Positions 1-6,707 of a stretch of 8,846 bases of DNA are shown piece by piece (positions within the stretch are counted from its first letter, which is position 1; each line of letters begins with the position of its first letter). The DNA comes from an uncultured Caulobacteraceae bacterium. GTDB taxonomy: Bacteria; Pseudomonadota; Alphaproteobacteria; Caulobacterales; TH1-2. The notes under the pieces are model-generated. The model saw only the letters and a list, made by a program, of their open reading frames with translations, was not told where the DNA came from and did not search any database. Where the stretch lies: assembly GCA_937967425.1 (NCBI GenBank), contig CALBST010000387.1:1-8846 (forward strand). Reading direction: 5' to 3'. Position numbers and translations under genes: made by a program.

Positions 1-17
1 GGCGTACTTAAGTTCGA

Positions 18-35
18 CTTGATCTGATCTTGATC
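18..35. repeat. Three GATC sites with direct repeat CTTGATC (period 11)
   Basis: CTTGATC occurs at 18-24 and 29-35, with a further GATC between them at 26-29, so three GATC tetramers fall within 15 bases. An 11-base period is about one helical turn. The element lies about 40 bases upstream of gpsA, in the only visible leader of the operon, so it could be a tandem regulator site. This is inference: I know no regulator with this site, and the window edge hides the rest of the promoter region. Confidence 0.35.
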
Positions 36-52
36 GTCGGCGCGACTCTACT

Positions 53-77
53 TGCCCCTCAACCGGAGAGAGGGGCA
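53..77 (+). promoter_or_regulatory. Leader hairpin covering the gpsA start codon, SD in the loop
   Basis: TGCCCCTC at 53-60 is perfectly complementary to GAGGGGCA at 70-77, leaving a 9-base loop (61-69, AACCGGAGA). The second arm ends on the A of the gpsA ATG (77-79). The Shine-Dalgarno-like GGAG (65-68) sits in the loop, 8 bases from the ATG. In mRNA an 8-bp, mostly GC stem would hold the bases just before and at the start codon while the SD stays partly exposed. This fits translational control of the first gene, and through the ATGA overlaps of the whole operon. The pairing is directly visible; the regulatory role is inferred. Confidence 0.45.
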
Positions 78-1096
78 TGACGCCACGCGAAATCCAACCG
101 CTTTCATTCAAAACCGCCGCCGTGCTTGGCGCGGGCGCCTGGGGCACCGCGCTTGCGCTGGCGCTTTCGCGCGCGGGAATCAATGTCAGGCTCTGGACGT
201 GGCGTTCGGCCCATGCCGACGCGATGGTGGCGCAAAATCAGAACGCTGAGCACCTCAGCGGCCACCCGTTCGGCGATCGCATTCAACCGACCGCGTCGAT
301 GGAAGAAGCGCTTGATGGCGCCGATGCCGTCTTGCTTGCCGCGCCAAGCGACGCCGCAACGTCTCTGGCGGAATCCGCAGCGCGCACCACACGCGCCGGC
401 ACGCCGATCATCATTTGCGCCAAAGGGCTTGGCGATCGCGGCGCGCTTTTGTCCGATTGCGTCGGCTTGGTCTGGCAGGGGCCCGTGCTTGTGCTTTCGG
501 GTCCAAGCTTTGCCGACGAAGTCGCGCAGCAATTGCCGACCATTCTGACGCTGGCGGGGCCGGCGCCGCTGGCCGCCAAACTGGCGGAGCGGTTCTCCAA
601 TGGCGACTTCGTCCTTTGCCCCAGTGGCGATGTCGCCGGCGTGCAGATCGCCGCCGTGTTCAAGAACGTGGCGGCGATCCTGTGCGGCGTCAGCGATGGC
701 CTCGCGTTCGGCGCCAATGCGCGCGCCGCGCTCATGAGTGAAGCCATGCGCGAAGCCGCGGGCGTCGTGCGCGCTGTCGGCGGCAGTGTCGACACGTTGC
801 TGGGTCCGGCGGGTTTCGGTGATTTCGCGCTGACCTGCACGGACGCCAAGTCGAGAAACTATAGTTTCGGTTATCGCCTCGGCGGCGGCGTCGCCTGCAT
901 CACGCCGGGCGTGACTATCGAAGGCGCGGCCAATGTCGCAAGTCTAGTGCGCCTTGCGCGCCGGCTTGGCGTCGATGCGCCGCTGGCGAGCGCGGTGAGC
1001 GCGCTTCTCGTCGGGCGCAGCCAGCCGCGTGAAGCGGTGGAGGCGGCTTTTGCCTGGCGGCTCAGCCGCGCGACAGAGGCGGCGCGCGCGGCATGA
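77..1096 (+). CDS. gpsA: Glycerol-3-phosphate dehydrogenase [NAD(P)+], GpsA
   Basis: Cytosolic NAD(P)H-dependent enzyme reducing dihydroxyacetone phosphate to sn-glycerol-3-phosphate (G3P), the normal start of phospholipid synthesis. At 339 aa it has the usual family length. The N-terminal Rossmann domain carries GAGAWG at residues 18-23. AKG follows at 115-117 and the conserved SGPSFA at 141-146. The C-terminal domain has FKNV with the catalytic-type Lys196, GFGD at 246-249 and the SRN substrate-binding motif at 259-261. The ATG at 77 has GGAG 8 bases upstream. The stop overlaps the next gene's start in ATGA (1093-1096). Linked to a GgpS-type synthase that uses G3P as acceptor, this copy probably feeds osmolyte synthesis. 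Whether it is also the sole housekeeping GpsA cannot be told from the window. Family assignment is firm; the dedicated role is inferred. Confidence 0.93.
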   Translation: MTPREIQPLSFKTAAVLGAGAWGTALALALSRAGINVRLWTWRSAHADAMVAQNQNAEHLSGHPFGDRIQPTASMEEALDGADAVLLAAPSDAATSLAESAARTTRAGTPIIICAKGLGDRGALLSDCVGLVWQGPVLVLSGPSFADEVAQQLPTILTLAGPAPLAAKLAERFSNGDFVLCPSGDVAGVQIAAVFKNVAAILCGVSDGLAFGANARAALMSEAMREAAGVVRAVGGSVDTLLGPAGFGDFALTCTDAKSRNYSFGYRLGGGVACITPGVTIEGAANVASLVRLARRLGVDAPLASAVSALLVGRSQPREAVEAAFAWRLSRATEAARAA

Positions 1097-1866
1097 ATCA
1101 AGCGGACGCGAAACCCTTACGCGAGCGCGACCTGCTGCTAGCGGTTGATCTCGATGGCACGTTTCTAGGCGGCTCGGCCGATGACCGGCGCGCGCTCTAC
1201 GATTTGATTGCGCGCGATCGCGGCAATATCGCGCTCGTCTTCGTCACCGGGCGCGACATAGCCTTCGCCTCGGGGCTTGCCCGGCATGGCGAGGCGCCCG
1301 CGCCGGACATCATTATCGGCGATGTCGGAACCAGCGTCGTGGTCGCGCCGGACTGGACGCCTCATGCTGAAGTTGAGCGCTGGATCGATGAGAATTGGCC
1401 GGGGCCGGAGCGCGCCGCGTTGCTTCTGGAAGGCCGCGCTTGTCTCGCGCCGCAACGCATATTCGGCGGTCGAAGGCTCTCATATTTTTACTCTAACCAC
1501 GATGACGCCGCGCGCGCGGCGTCCGAAGTCCAAGCCGCGGGCTATCAAGCTCTCATGTCGGCGAACGTGTTCTTCGATGTGTTGCCGCCCGGCGTGAACA
1601 AGGGCGCCACGCTGCTCAAGCTGATCGAACATGAGGGCTTCGCACCCGAACGGGTGCTGTGCGCCGGTGACACGATGAACGATCTCTCATTGTTTGAGAC
1701 GGGCTTGCGCAGTGTCGCTGTCGGCAATGCCGAGGCCGCGCTGCGCGAAGCAATTGCACGTCTCGACAACGTCTATAGCGCGCGGCGCCACGGCGCGGGC
1801 GGCATCTTCGAAGCGCTTAGCCATTTCCAACTCTTGCCCGCTGCTACGGTTGAGGCTCACCAATGA
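1093..1866 (+). CDS. ggpP: HAD-superfamily phosphatase, probable glucosylglycerol-phosphate phosphatase
   Basis: A 257-aa HAD hydrolase of the Cof/sucrose-phosphatase-like (subclass IIB) type. All four HAD motifs are present: DLDGT at 19-23 (nucleophile Asp19, acid/base Asp21), VTGR at 51-54, Lys170 in NKGATLL, and GDTMND at 192-197 (metal ligands Asp193/Asp197). No signal peptide or membrane segment is evident, so it is cytosolic. It is coupled to its neighbours by ATGA overlaps at both ends. The next gene encodes GgpS, so the likely substrate is glucosylglycerol-3-phosphate, giving glucosylglycerol. As I recall, gammaproteobacterial GgpPS enzymes carry such a HAD domain fused in front of GgpS; here the same order exists as two genes. 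As far as I can judge it is the sucrose-phosphatase-like kind rather than the cyanobacterial GgpP/StpA kind. A sucrose-, mannosyl-3-phosphoglycerate- or trehalose-phosphate phosphatase is possible on sequence alone; context favours GgpP. Confidence 0.8.
   Translation: MNQADAKPLRERDLLLAVDLDGTFLGGSADDRRALYDLIARDRGNIALVFVTGRDIAFASGLARHGEAPAPDIIIGDVGTSVVVAPDWTPHAEVERWIDENWPGPERAALLLEGRACLAPQRIFGGRRLSYFYSNHDDAARAASEVQAAGYQALMSANVFFDVLPPGVNKGATLLKLIEHEGFAPERVLCAGDTMNDLSLFETGLRSVAVGNAEAALREAIARLDNVYSARRHGAGGIFEALSHFQLLPAATVEAHQ
1852..1855 (+). promoter_or_regulatory. Ribosome binding site of ggpS
   Basis: GAGG at 1852-1855 lies 7 bases before the ggpS ATG (1863), inside the end of the phosphatase gene. 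It supports the 1863 start and suggests that ggpS is translated both by re-initiation at the ATGA overlap and by its own SD. The phosphatase gene's nearest SD-like GAGG (1076-1079) is 13 bases from its ATG, so that gene leans more on coupling. Confidence 0.5.
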
Positions 1867-3383
1867 CCAACGCCAAGAAATCCTCTTTCGTCATCGTCTA
1901 TCACCGCCAGCCCTACGAAGAAGGCGTGGAGAACGGCAAGCCCGTGCTGCGCGAGAACAAAAGCCCGAACGGCATCGTGCCGGCGCTCAAGGGCTTCTTC
2001 TCAAGCGCGAACGACGCGGTTTGGGTGGCGTGGAAGCTCGCGCCGCCGGAGGGCAAGCCCGCCTTCGAGCGCACAGTGCGGATTAAGGATTCTTACGGCG
2101 AATACGACGTGGTGCGCTTGCCGCTCACCGCCGAGCAGGTGAAGGCGTTCTATCATGTCACGTCGAAAGAGGCGCTTTGGCCGATCCTTCACTCGTTTCC
2201 GGGCCGCTTCAACTATGGCCCGGCCGATTGGGACAATTTTCGTGAAGTGAACCGGCTCTTTGCTGAGGCAGCGTGCGAGCAGGCGGCCGACGATGCGCTG
2301 ATTTGGGTGCACGACTACAACCTTTGGCTCGTGCCCCTTTATGTGCGTCAGATGAAACCGGACGCGCGTATCGCTTTCTTCCATCACACGCCGTTCCCGG
2401 CGCCCGACGTGTTCAACGTTCTGCCTTGGCGAGAGGAGATTCTCGAAAGCTTGCTGAGCTGCGATGTCGTGGGCTTTCACATTCCGCGGTACGGCGAGAA
2501 CTTTGCCTCCACAGCATGCGCGATGATGGGTGCGGAGCGCGAGCCTTCAGTGCCGGCGCAATCGCCGTTCGAGCCGAAAGGTGTGGCTTTGGCCGAGCCG
2601 ATGATTACCCCTGCGCTTCAGTACAAAGGACGCAAGGTCACGATCGATGTGTGGCCGATAGGCGCCAATCCTGGCCTCATCGATAAGCACCTTGCCGATA
2701 AGAAGGCGCGCGAGCGCGTCGCGGAGATAGAACGTGAAATCGGCGATCGCCGCTTCTTCGTCTCTGTCGGCCGCGTCGATTACGTCAAAGGCACCAAGGA
2801 AATGCTTGAGGCCTTTGGGCGCTTGCTCGAACGCCGGCCGGAACTGCGTGAGAAGGTCAAGCTGTTTTGCGTTTGCGTCGCGCCCGCCGAAGGCATGAGC
2901 GCCTATCGCAGCGCGCAGCGGGAGATCGAGCGCCTGGTCGGGGCAATCAATGGGCGCTACGGCAATTTGAGCTGGACGCCGATTATGCTCTCGACGCGCG
3001 GCGTCCCGTTCGAGGAGCTGGTCTGCTATTATCGCGCGGCGGACGTTTGTCTGGTGACGCCGCTGCGAGACGGGCTCAATCTGGTGGCGAAGGAATTCGT
3101 CGCCGCCCAAGGCGATGATGCAGGCGTGCTTGTGTTGTCGGAGTTCGCGGGCGCGGCGGTGGAGCTGCCGGAAGCGGTGCTCGTCAATCCCTATTCGGAA
3201 CGCAAGATGGACGCCGCCTTCGATCTTGCGATCGATATGGACGACGCCGAACGCGCGCGGCGCGCAGCGGCCATGAGAGAACGCGTGCGGCGTTGGGATG
3301 TTGATCACTGGGCAGGGCATGTGCGCGATTGCTTCGATGCGATCACGCCCGCGGCCGCGCCAGTGACGAAAACCGCGGCCTGA
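1863..3383 (+). CDS. ggpS: Glucosylglycerol-phosphate synthase (GT20 family)
   Basis: A 506-aa GT20 glycosyltransferase transferring glucose from a nucleotide sugar (ADP-glucose in characterised GgpS) to sn-glycerol-3-phosphate, forming the compatible-solute precursor glucosylglycerol-phosphate. Shared GT20 features are HDYNLW (150-155), HHTPFP (174-179), GRVDYVKG with Arg304/Lys309 (303-310), and [11 protein letters not shown] with Asp403/Glu411 (403-413). GgpS-specific signatures, compared from memory with the cyanobacterial enzyme, are the N-terminus [11 protein letters not shown] (10-20), [13 protein letters not shown] (34-46), WVAWK (54-58), [17 protein letters not shown] (97-113) and the 240-255 segment containing ALAEP. 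OtsA instead begins with a VSNR-type motif and a GGLA-type loop. The C-terminal 12 or so residues are an Ala/Pro/Thr tail of no obvious role. The upstream G3P-producing enzyme and HAD phosphatase supply the acceptor and the second step. It is likely cytosolic. The acceptor was not tested, but recognition is strong. Confidence 0.93.
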   Translation: MTNAKKSSFVIVYHRQPYEEGVENGKPVLRENKSPNGIVPALKGFFSSANDAVWVAWKLAPPEGKPAFERTVRIKDSYGEYDVVRLPLTAEQVKAFYHVTSKEALWPILHSFPGRFNYGPADWDNFREVNRLFAEAACEQAADDALIWVHDYNLWLVPLYVRQMKPDARIAFFHHTPFPAPDVFNVLPWREEILESLLSCDVVGFHIPRYGENFASTACAMMGAEREPSVPAQSPFEPKGVALAEPMITPALQYKGRKVTIDVWPIGANPGLIDKHLADKKARERVAEIEREIGDRRFFVSVGRVDYVKGTKEMLEAFGRLLERRPELREKVKLFCVCVAPAEGMSAYRSAQREIERLVGAINGRYGNLSWTPIMLSTRGVPFEELVCYYRAADVCLVTPLRDGLNLVAKEFVAAQGDDAGVLVLSEFAGAAVELPEAVLVNPYSERKMDAAFDLAIDMDDAERARRAAAMRERVRRWDVDHWAGHVRDCFDAITPAAAPVTKTAA

Positions 3384-3394
3384 CGGGCGCCGCC

Positions 3395-4966
3395 GTGCTG
3401 CACCCCATCGATCTTGGCGTGATCGGCGTCTATCTGGCGCTCGTTCTCATTATCGGCTTTGCGGTTTCGCGCCGGGCGGCGGCCTCGGGCGAGGAGCTGT
3501 TTCTCGCCGGACGCAGTTTGGGGTTCGCGGCGATCGGACTTTCGCTTTTTGCGTCGAACATTTCCTCCACCACTTTGATTGGGGTGACGGGGGCGGCCTA
3601 TGTGAGCGGGATCAGTGTCGCCCACTACGAATTGATGGCCGCGCTGATCCTGATCTTCATGGCGATCTTCACCATTCCGGTGTTCCTGCGCGCGCGCATC
3701 ACCACGATCCCGGAGTACCTGGAGAAGCGCTTTGGGCCGATTGCGTGCAAGTACGTCTCGGCGCTGACGATCTTTCTATCGATCTTCGTCGACACCGCCG
3801 GCAGCGTTTATGCCGGCGTCTTGGTGTTGCAGGTTCTGGTTCCCGGCACGCCGTTCTTGCCGGCATGCATCGGGTTGGCGGTGTTTGCGGGGCTTTACAC
3901 GGCCGCGGGCGGATTGCGCGCAGTGGTCTATACCGATGTGCTGCAAGCAATTGTGCTTCTGCTTGGCGCGGGGGTCATCACCTACGAAATTTTTGCGCAG
4001 TTCGATTTCTCGTGGGCAGCGGCGCAGGCGGCAATTCCGTCCGAGCATTTGTCGCTTATTCGACCGCTCGATGATCCGAACTTGCCTTGGCTGGGCGTTA
4101 TCCTCGGTCTGCCGGTGCTCGGCTTTTATTATTGGGGCGCCAATCAATATATCATGCAGCGGGTTTTGGGCGCGCGCTCGCTTGAGCAGGCGCGGTGGGG
4201 CGCCATGCTGGCTGCGGCGCTCAAGCTCTCGCCGCTCTTCCTCATGGCGATACCTGGGGCGCTCGCGTTTGCGCTGCTGCCTTCGCTCGAGAGCGGCGAT
4301 CAGGTGTTTCCGGCCATGATCGCCAATTTCCTGCCTGTTGGTTTGGCGGGGCTTGTCATCGCGGGATTGGTGGCGGCGATCATGTCGACGATCGACTCGA
4401 CGCTGAACGCCGCGTCGACCCTTGTGATGTACGATTTCGTCAAGGCCGATGAGCGCGGCTGGTCGCCGCAACGGATCGTCGCCACCGGGCGGCTCGTGAC
4501 GGTGCTGTTCATCGTCGTTGCAGCACTCTGGCCGCTGGTGATCCGCGACTTCCCGGGCCTCTTCAACTACATCCAGCAAGTCTTCTCCTACGCCGTGCCG
4601 CCGATCGCTGCTGTGTTCTTGCTCGGCGTGTTCTGGAAGCGCATGACCGGTAAGGCCGCGATCGCGACGCTTGTTGCGGGACACGGCGTTGGCGTCGCCG
4701 TGCTCGGGTGGAAAATATGGACGCAGGCGCAAGGCGTGGAAGATGGCCTGCCGCATTTCACCATTGTCGCCGGTCTAACCACTGTATTCTGTTTGCTGCT
4801 CGGCGCGGTCGCAGCCGTCATAACCGCGCCACCGGCGCGTGAGCGGACGGAAAACCTCATCTACGCAGGCGCTGTTGGCGTCGCGCGGAGGGGGCTCGCC
4901 GACTATCGGCTGCAGGCGCTGGTCATTGCTGCTCTCGTGTTCGCAATCATCTGGGTGTTCCGCTGA
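3395..4966 (+). CDS. Sodium:solute symporter (SSS/SGLT family), probable osmolyte or sugar uptake
   Basis: Inner-membrane Na+-coupled secondary transporter of the SSS family, 523 aa from the GTG at 3395. I prefer this start over an in-frame TTG at 3329. It lies 11 bases after the ggpS stop, and the family's N-terminus begins with the short segment before the first helix (IDLGVIGVYLALVLIIG). The extra 22 residues from 3329 would be coded inside ggpS and are not transporter-like. Visible features are roughly 13-14 hydrophobic helices, FASNISS near 52-58, the SSS signature GGLRAVVYTDVLQ near 172-184, GANQYIMQRVLGA near 248-260, and a Ser/Thr-rich stretch STIDSTLNAASTL near 331-343, the region that holds Na+-site serines in vSGLT. 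The substrate is unknown. Operon context suggests recovery of leaked glucosylglycerol or uptake of a related sugar/polyol, a job done by the GgtABCD ABC system in cyanobacteria. No strong SD is seen; translation is probably coupled to ggpS. Confidence 0.87.
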   Translation: MLHPIDLGVIGVYLALVLIIGFAVSRRAAASGEELFLAGRSLGFAAIGLSLFASNISSTTLIGVTGAAYVSGISVAHYELMAALILIFMAIFTIPVFLRARITTIPEYLEKRFGPIACKYVSALTIFLSIFVDTAGSVYAGVLVLQVLVPGTPFLPACIGLAVFAGLYTAAGGLRAVVYTDVLQAIVLLLGAGVITYEIFAQFDFSWAAAQAAIPSEHLSLIRPLDDPNLPWLGVILGLPVLGFYYWGANQYIMQRVLGARSLEQARWGAMLAAALKLSPLFLMAIPGALAFALLPSLESGDQVFPAMIANFLPVGLAGLVIAGLVAAIMSTIDSTLNAASTLVMYDFVKADERGWSPQRIVATGRLVTVLFIVVAALWPLVIRDFPGLFNYIQQVFSYAVPPIAAVFLLGVFWKRMTGKAAIATLVAGHGVGVAVLGWKIWTQAQGVEDGLPHFTIVAGLTTVFCLLLGAVAAVITAPPARERTENLIYAGAVGVARRGLADYRLQALVIAALVFAIIWVFR

Positions 4967-5129
4967 GCGCGGCAAACACCGGCGAACGTGCAGCGGCGCT
5001 GCGCGGCGTGGCGATCTCCCCGGCGGCCTGACCTTCCGGCCGGGCATGGGCGCGATAGGCACTCGCGGCCGGGTTTGAGAGCGACAGCCGGATCGCCTCG
5101 CCGACGGATTCTCTGCTAGTCGGTCCACC
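4967..5129. other. Intergenic gap with no gene
   Basis: These 163 bases separate the symporter from the sulfotransferase gene. Apart from the two GC-rich stems at its left side I see no convincing coding frame, promoter or repeat. The sulfotransferase frame has a TGA at 5076-5078, which bounds any upstream extension of that gene. The promoter of the sulfotransferase should lie here or read through from the operon, but no clear -35/-10 pair is visible. Confidence 0.6.
4987..5005 (+). terminator. GC-rich hairpin after the symporter gene
   Basis: CGTGCAGC (4987-4994) pairs with GCTGCGCG (4998-5005) through 8 pairs, one of them G-U, around a 3-base GGC loop. It starts 20 bases after the symporter stop. 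No T-run follows, so this is not a classical intrinsic terminator; it may mark or protect the 3' end of the operon mRNA. A second possible stem (CCCGGC 5019-5024 with GCCGGG 5039-5044) follows. In such GC-rich DNA, chance stems are common. Confidence 0.35.
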
Positions 5130-6707
5130 GTGTTGAACGATCCCGAAGCAGCGCGGCATTTGGATGCCGCAAAACGCGCTTATGCTGGCGGTGATAAGGC
5201 TGGCGCGGCCTTCCTGGCGCGACAGGTGCTGCTGCGGGCGCCGGGCGAGGCGACGGCGCTGCAGATCCTTGGCGTTATCGCGCTCGATGCCGGTGATTTC
5301 GCGGGTGCGCGCCGGCATCTGGAAGCATCCAACTTAGCGCGGCCAAACGCGGCGACCTTCAACATGATCGGCGTGGCGGCGGAACGGCTGGGTGACGCCG
5401 AAGCTGCACGCGCGGCGTTCACGCGCGCGGGGGAACTCGGCCTGATCGACGGCTGGCGCAACCTGGCGGTGATCGAAAAGGGCGAGGCGCAGATCACCGC
5501 GTACCGGCGCGCGCTTGCGCTCGCGCACAACGATGTGGCGTCACATGCGGGGTTGGCGCGGGCGTTGGAAGCGCGTCACGACGTTGCGGGCGCCAAGGAG
5601 CATGCAAACGCCGCACTGCGAAGCGATCCGGCGAACGTCACGGCGAGGTTGGCGCTTGCGCGCGTATTGATGCGCGAGAAGGACTTTGCCGGCGCGGAGA
5701 CGGCTGTAGCGCCGGTGCTTGAGACCCCGCGGGCAGCGCCGGATCAGCGTGTCCAGGCTCTGGGCTTGATCGGCGATGCGCGCGATCGGCGTGAAGATGC
5801 GCGCGGTGCGTTCCAGGCCTTCACTGCGGCGAACCAGCTCTCCTTGCAGATTCATGGCGCTTTGCTCGATGCCACGGAACGGCTCTACCATCCCGAAAGC
5901 ATCCGGCGCATGGCCGAACGGGTCGCGCGGCTCGATGTCTCGGACTGGCCGAGCGCTGAGGGGCGGGCGCCAGCCTTTTTGATTGGCTTTCCGCGTTCGG
6001 GCACGACGCTGCTCGATCAAATCTTGTCGTCGCATTCCGGCATCGTCTGCTTAGAGGAGAGCGAGCATTTCAGCGATGCGCTGAATGAGATTGTCGCTGA
6101 GCCGGCGCGGGCGCTGGAGGTCGTGTCGCTCAGCGCCGCCGAGCTTGCCCAAGTGCGCGAGAGTTATTGGCGGCGCGTCAAGGCGCCGGACGGCGCCATC
6201 GTCGTCGACAAATATCCGCTGAACATCGTGGTGTTGCCGCTGATTAGACGGGTGTTTCCTGGCGCGAAGATCATCTTTGCGTTGCGCGATCCCCGCGATG
6301 TCGTGCTGTCCTGCTATCAGCAGCGCTTCGCGATCAATGTCGGGATGGCGCAGTTTCTCGAACTCGGTAGGGCCGGCGCTTACTACGATCGGGTAATGTC
6401 GTTGTTCGAGCTCTGCCGCGAACGGCTGGCGCTCGATCTGCATCAAGTGCGCTACGAGGATGTCGTCAGCGATCTTGAAAGCGCGGCGCGGGCGCTGTGC
6501 TCGTTTCTTGGCGCGCCCTTTGAGGTATCGATGCTCAACTATCGGGAGACGGCGCTGGCGCGAAAGATCGCCACGCCGAGTGCGCGTCAAGTGATCGAGC
6601 CGCTCTACAATCGCTCGATCGGGCGCTGGCGGCGTTATGAGCGGGAACTCGCGCCTGTGCTGCCGGGGCTTACAGCTTGGGCTGAGCGATACGGCTATGC
6701 GCCCTAG
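5130..6707 (+). CDS. TPR-repeat sulfotransferase family protein
   Basis: A 525-aa two-part protein. Residues about 5-235 are Ala-rich helical repeats of tetratricopeptide type (for example 41-70, 75-103, 136-170), probably for partner or substrate binding. Residues about 280-525 form a PAPS-dependent sulfotransferase domain: GFPRSGTTLL at 286-295 (5'-phosphosulfate loop), DKYPLN at 360-365, the 3'-phosphate-binding stretch RDPRDVVLSC at 386-395, YEDVV at 442-446, and a C-terminal SIGRWRRYE block at 496-504. No signal peptide is seen, so it is probably cytosolic. The acceptor is unknown; related proteins are common in alphaproteobacteria and mostly uncharacterised. The start is taken as GTG 5130, with an adjacent TTG at 5133; no good SD is visible, so the start is uncertain by some codons. 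Separated from the osmolyte operon by 163 bases, so a shared function is not implied. Confidence 0.88.
   Translation: MLNDPEAARHLDAAKRAYAGGDKAGAAFLARQVLLRAPGEATALQILGVIALDAGDFAGARRHLEASNLARPNAATFNMIGVAAERLGDAEAARAAFTRAGELGLIDGWRNLAVIEKGEAQITAYRRALALAHNDVASHAGLARALEARHDVAGAKEHANAALRSDPANVTARLALARVLMREKDFAGAETAVAPVLETPRAAPDQRVQALGLIGDARDRREDARGAFQAFTAANQLSLQIHGALLDATERLYHPESIRRMAERVARLDVSDWPSAEGRAPAFLIGFPRSGTTLLDQILSSHSGIVCLEESEHFSDALNEIVAEPARALEVVSLSAAELAQVRESYWRRVKAPDGAIVVDKYPLNIVVLPLIRRVFPGAKIIFALRDPRDVVLSCYQQRFAINVGMAQFLELGRAGAYYDRVMSLFELCRERLALDLHQVRYEDVVSDLESAARALCSFLGAPFEVSMLNYRETALARKIATPSARQVIEPLYNRSIGRWRRYERELAPVLPGLTAWAERYGYAP

Noticed and set aside
52..249. Small ORF overlapping the gpsA start as a GgpR-like repressor
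   Set aside because: It starts at a TTG without a real SD and is an out-of-frame reading of gpsA. Nothing in its sequence supports a regulator.
1863..3383. Trehalose-6-phosphate synthase (OtsA) annotation for the GT20 gene
   Set aside because: The N-terminal and nucleotide-proximal segments ([41 protein letters not shown]) are of the GgpS type, and the upstream gene makes G3P, the GgpS acceptor.
3329..3394. Upstream TTG start for the symporter
   Set aside because: It would add 22 charged residues encoded inside ggpS that do not resemble the SSS N-terminus, and TTG 3329 has no SD.
3776..4756. 326-aa open frame on the - strand opposite the symporter
   Set aside because: It is Arg/His-rich, low-complexity translation with no recognisable domain, lying antisense to a clear membrane transporter; a GC-rich shadow frame.
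5037..5073. Direct repeat CGGCCGGG at 5037-5044 and 5066-5073
   Set aside because: An 8-base, all-GC repeat in GC-rich DNA is easily chance; no further structure supports it.
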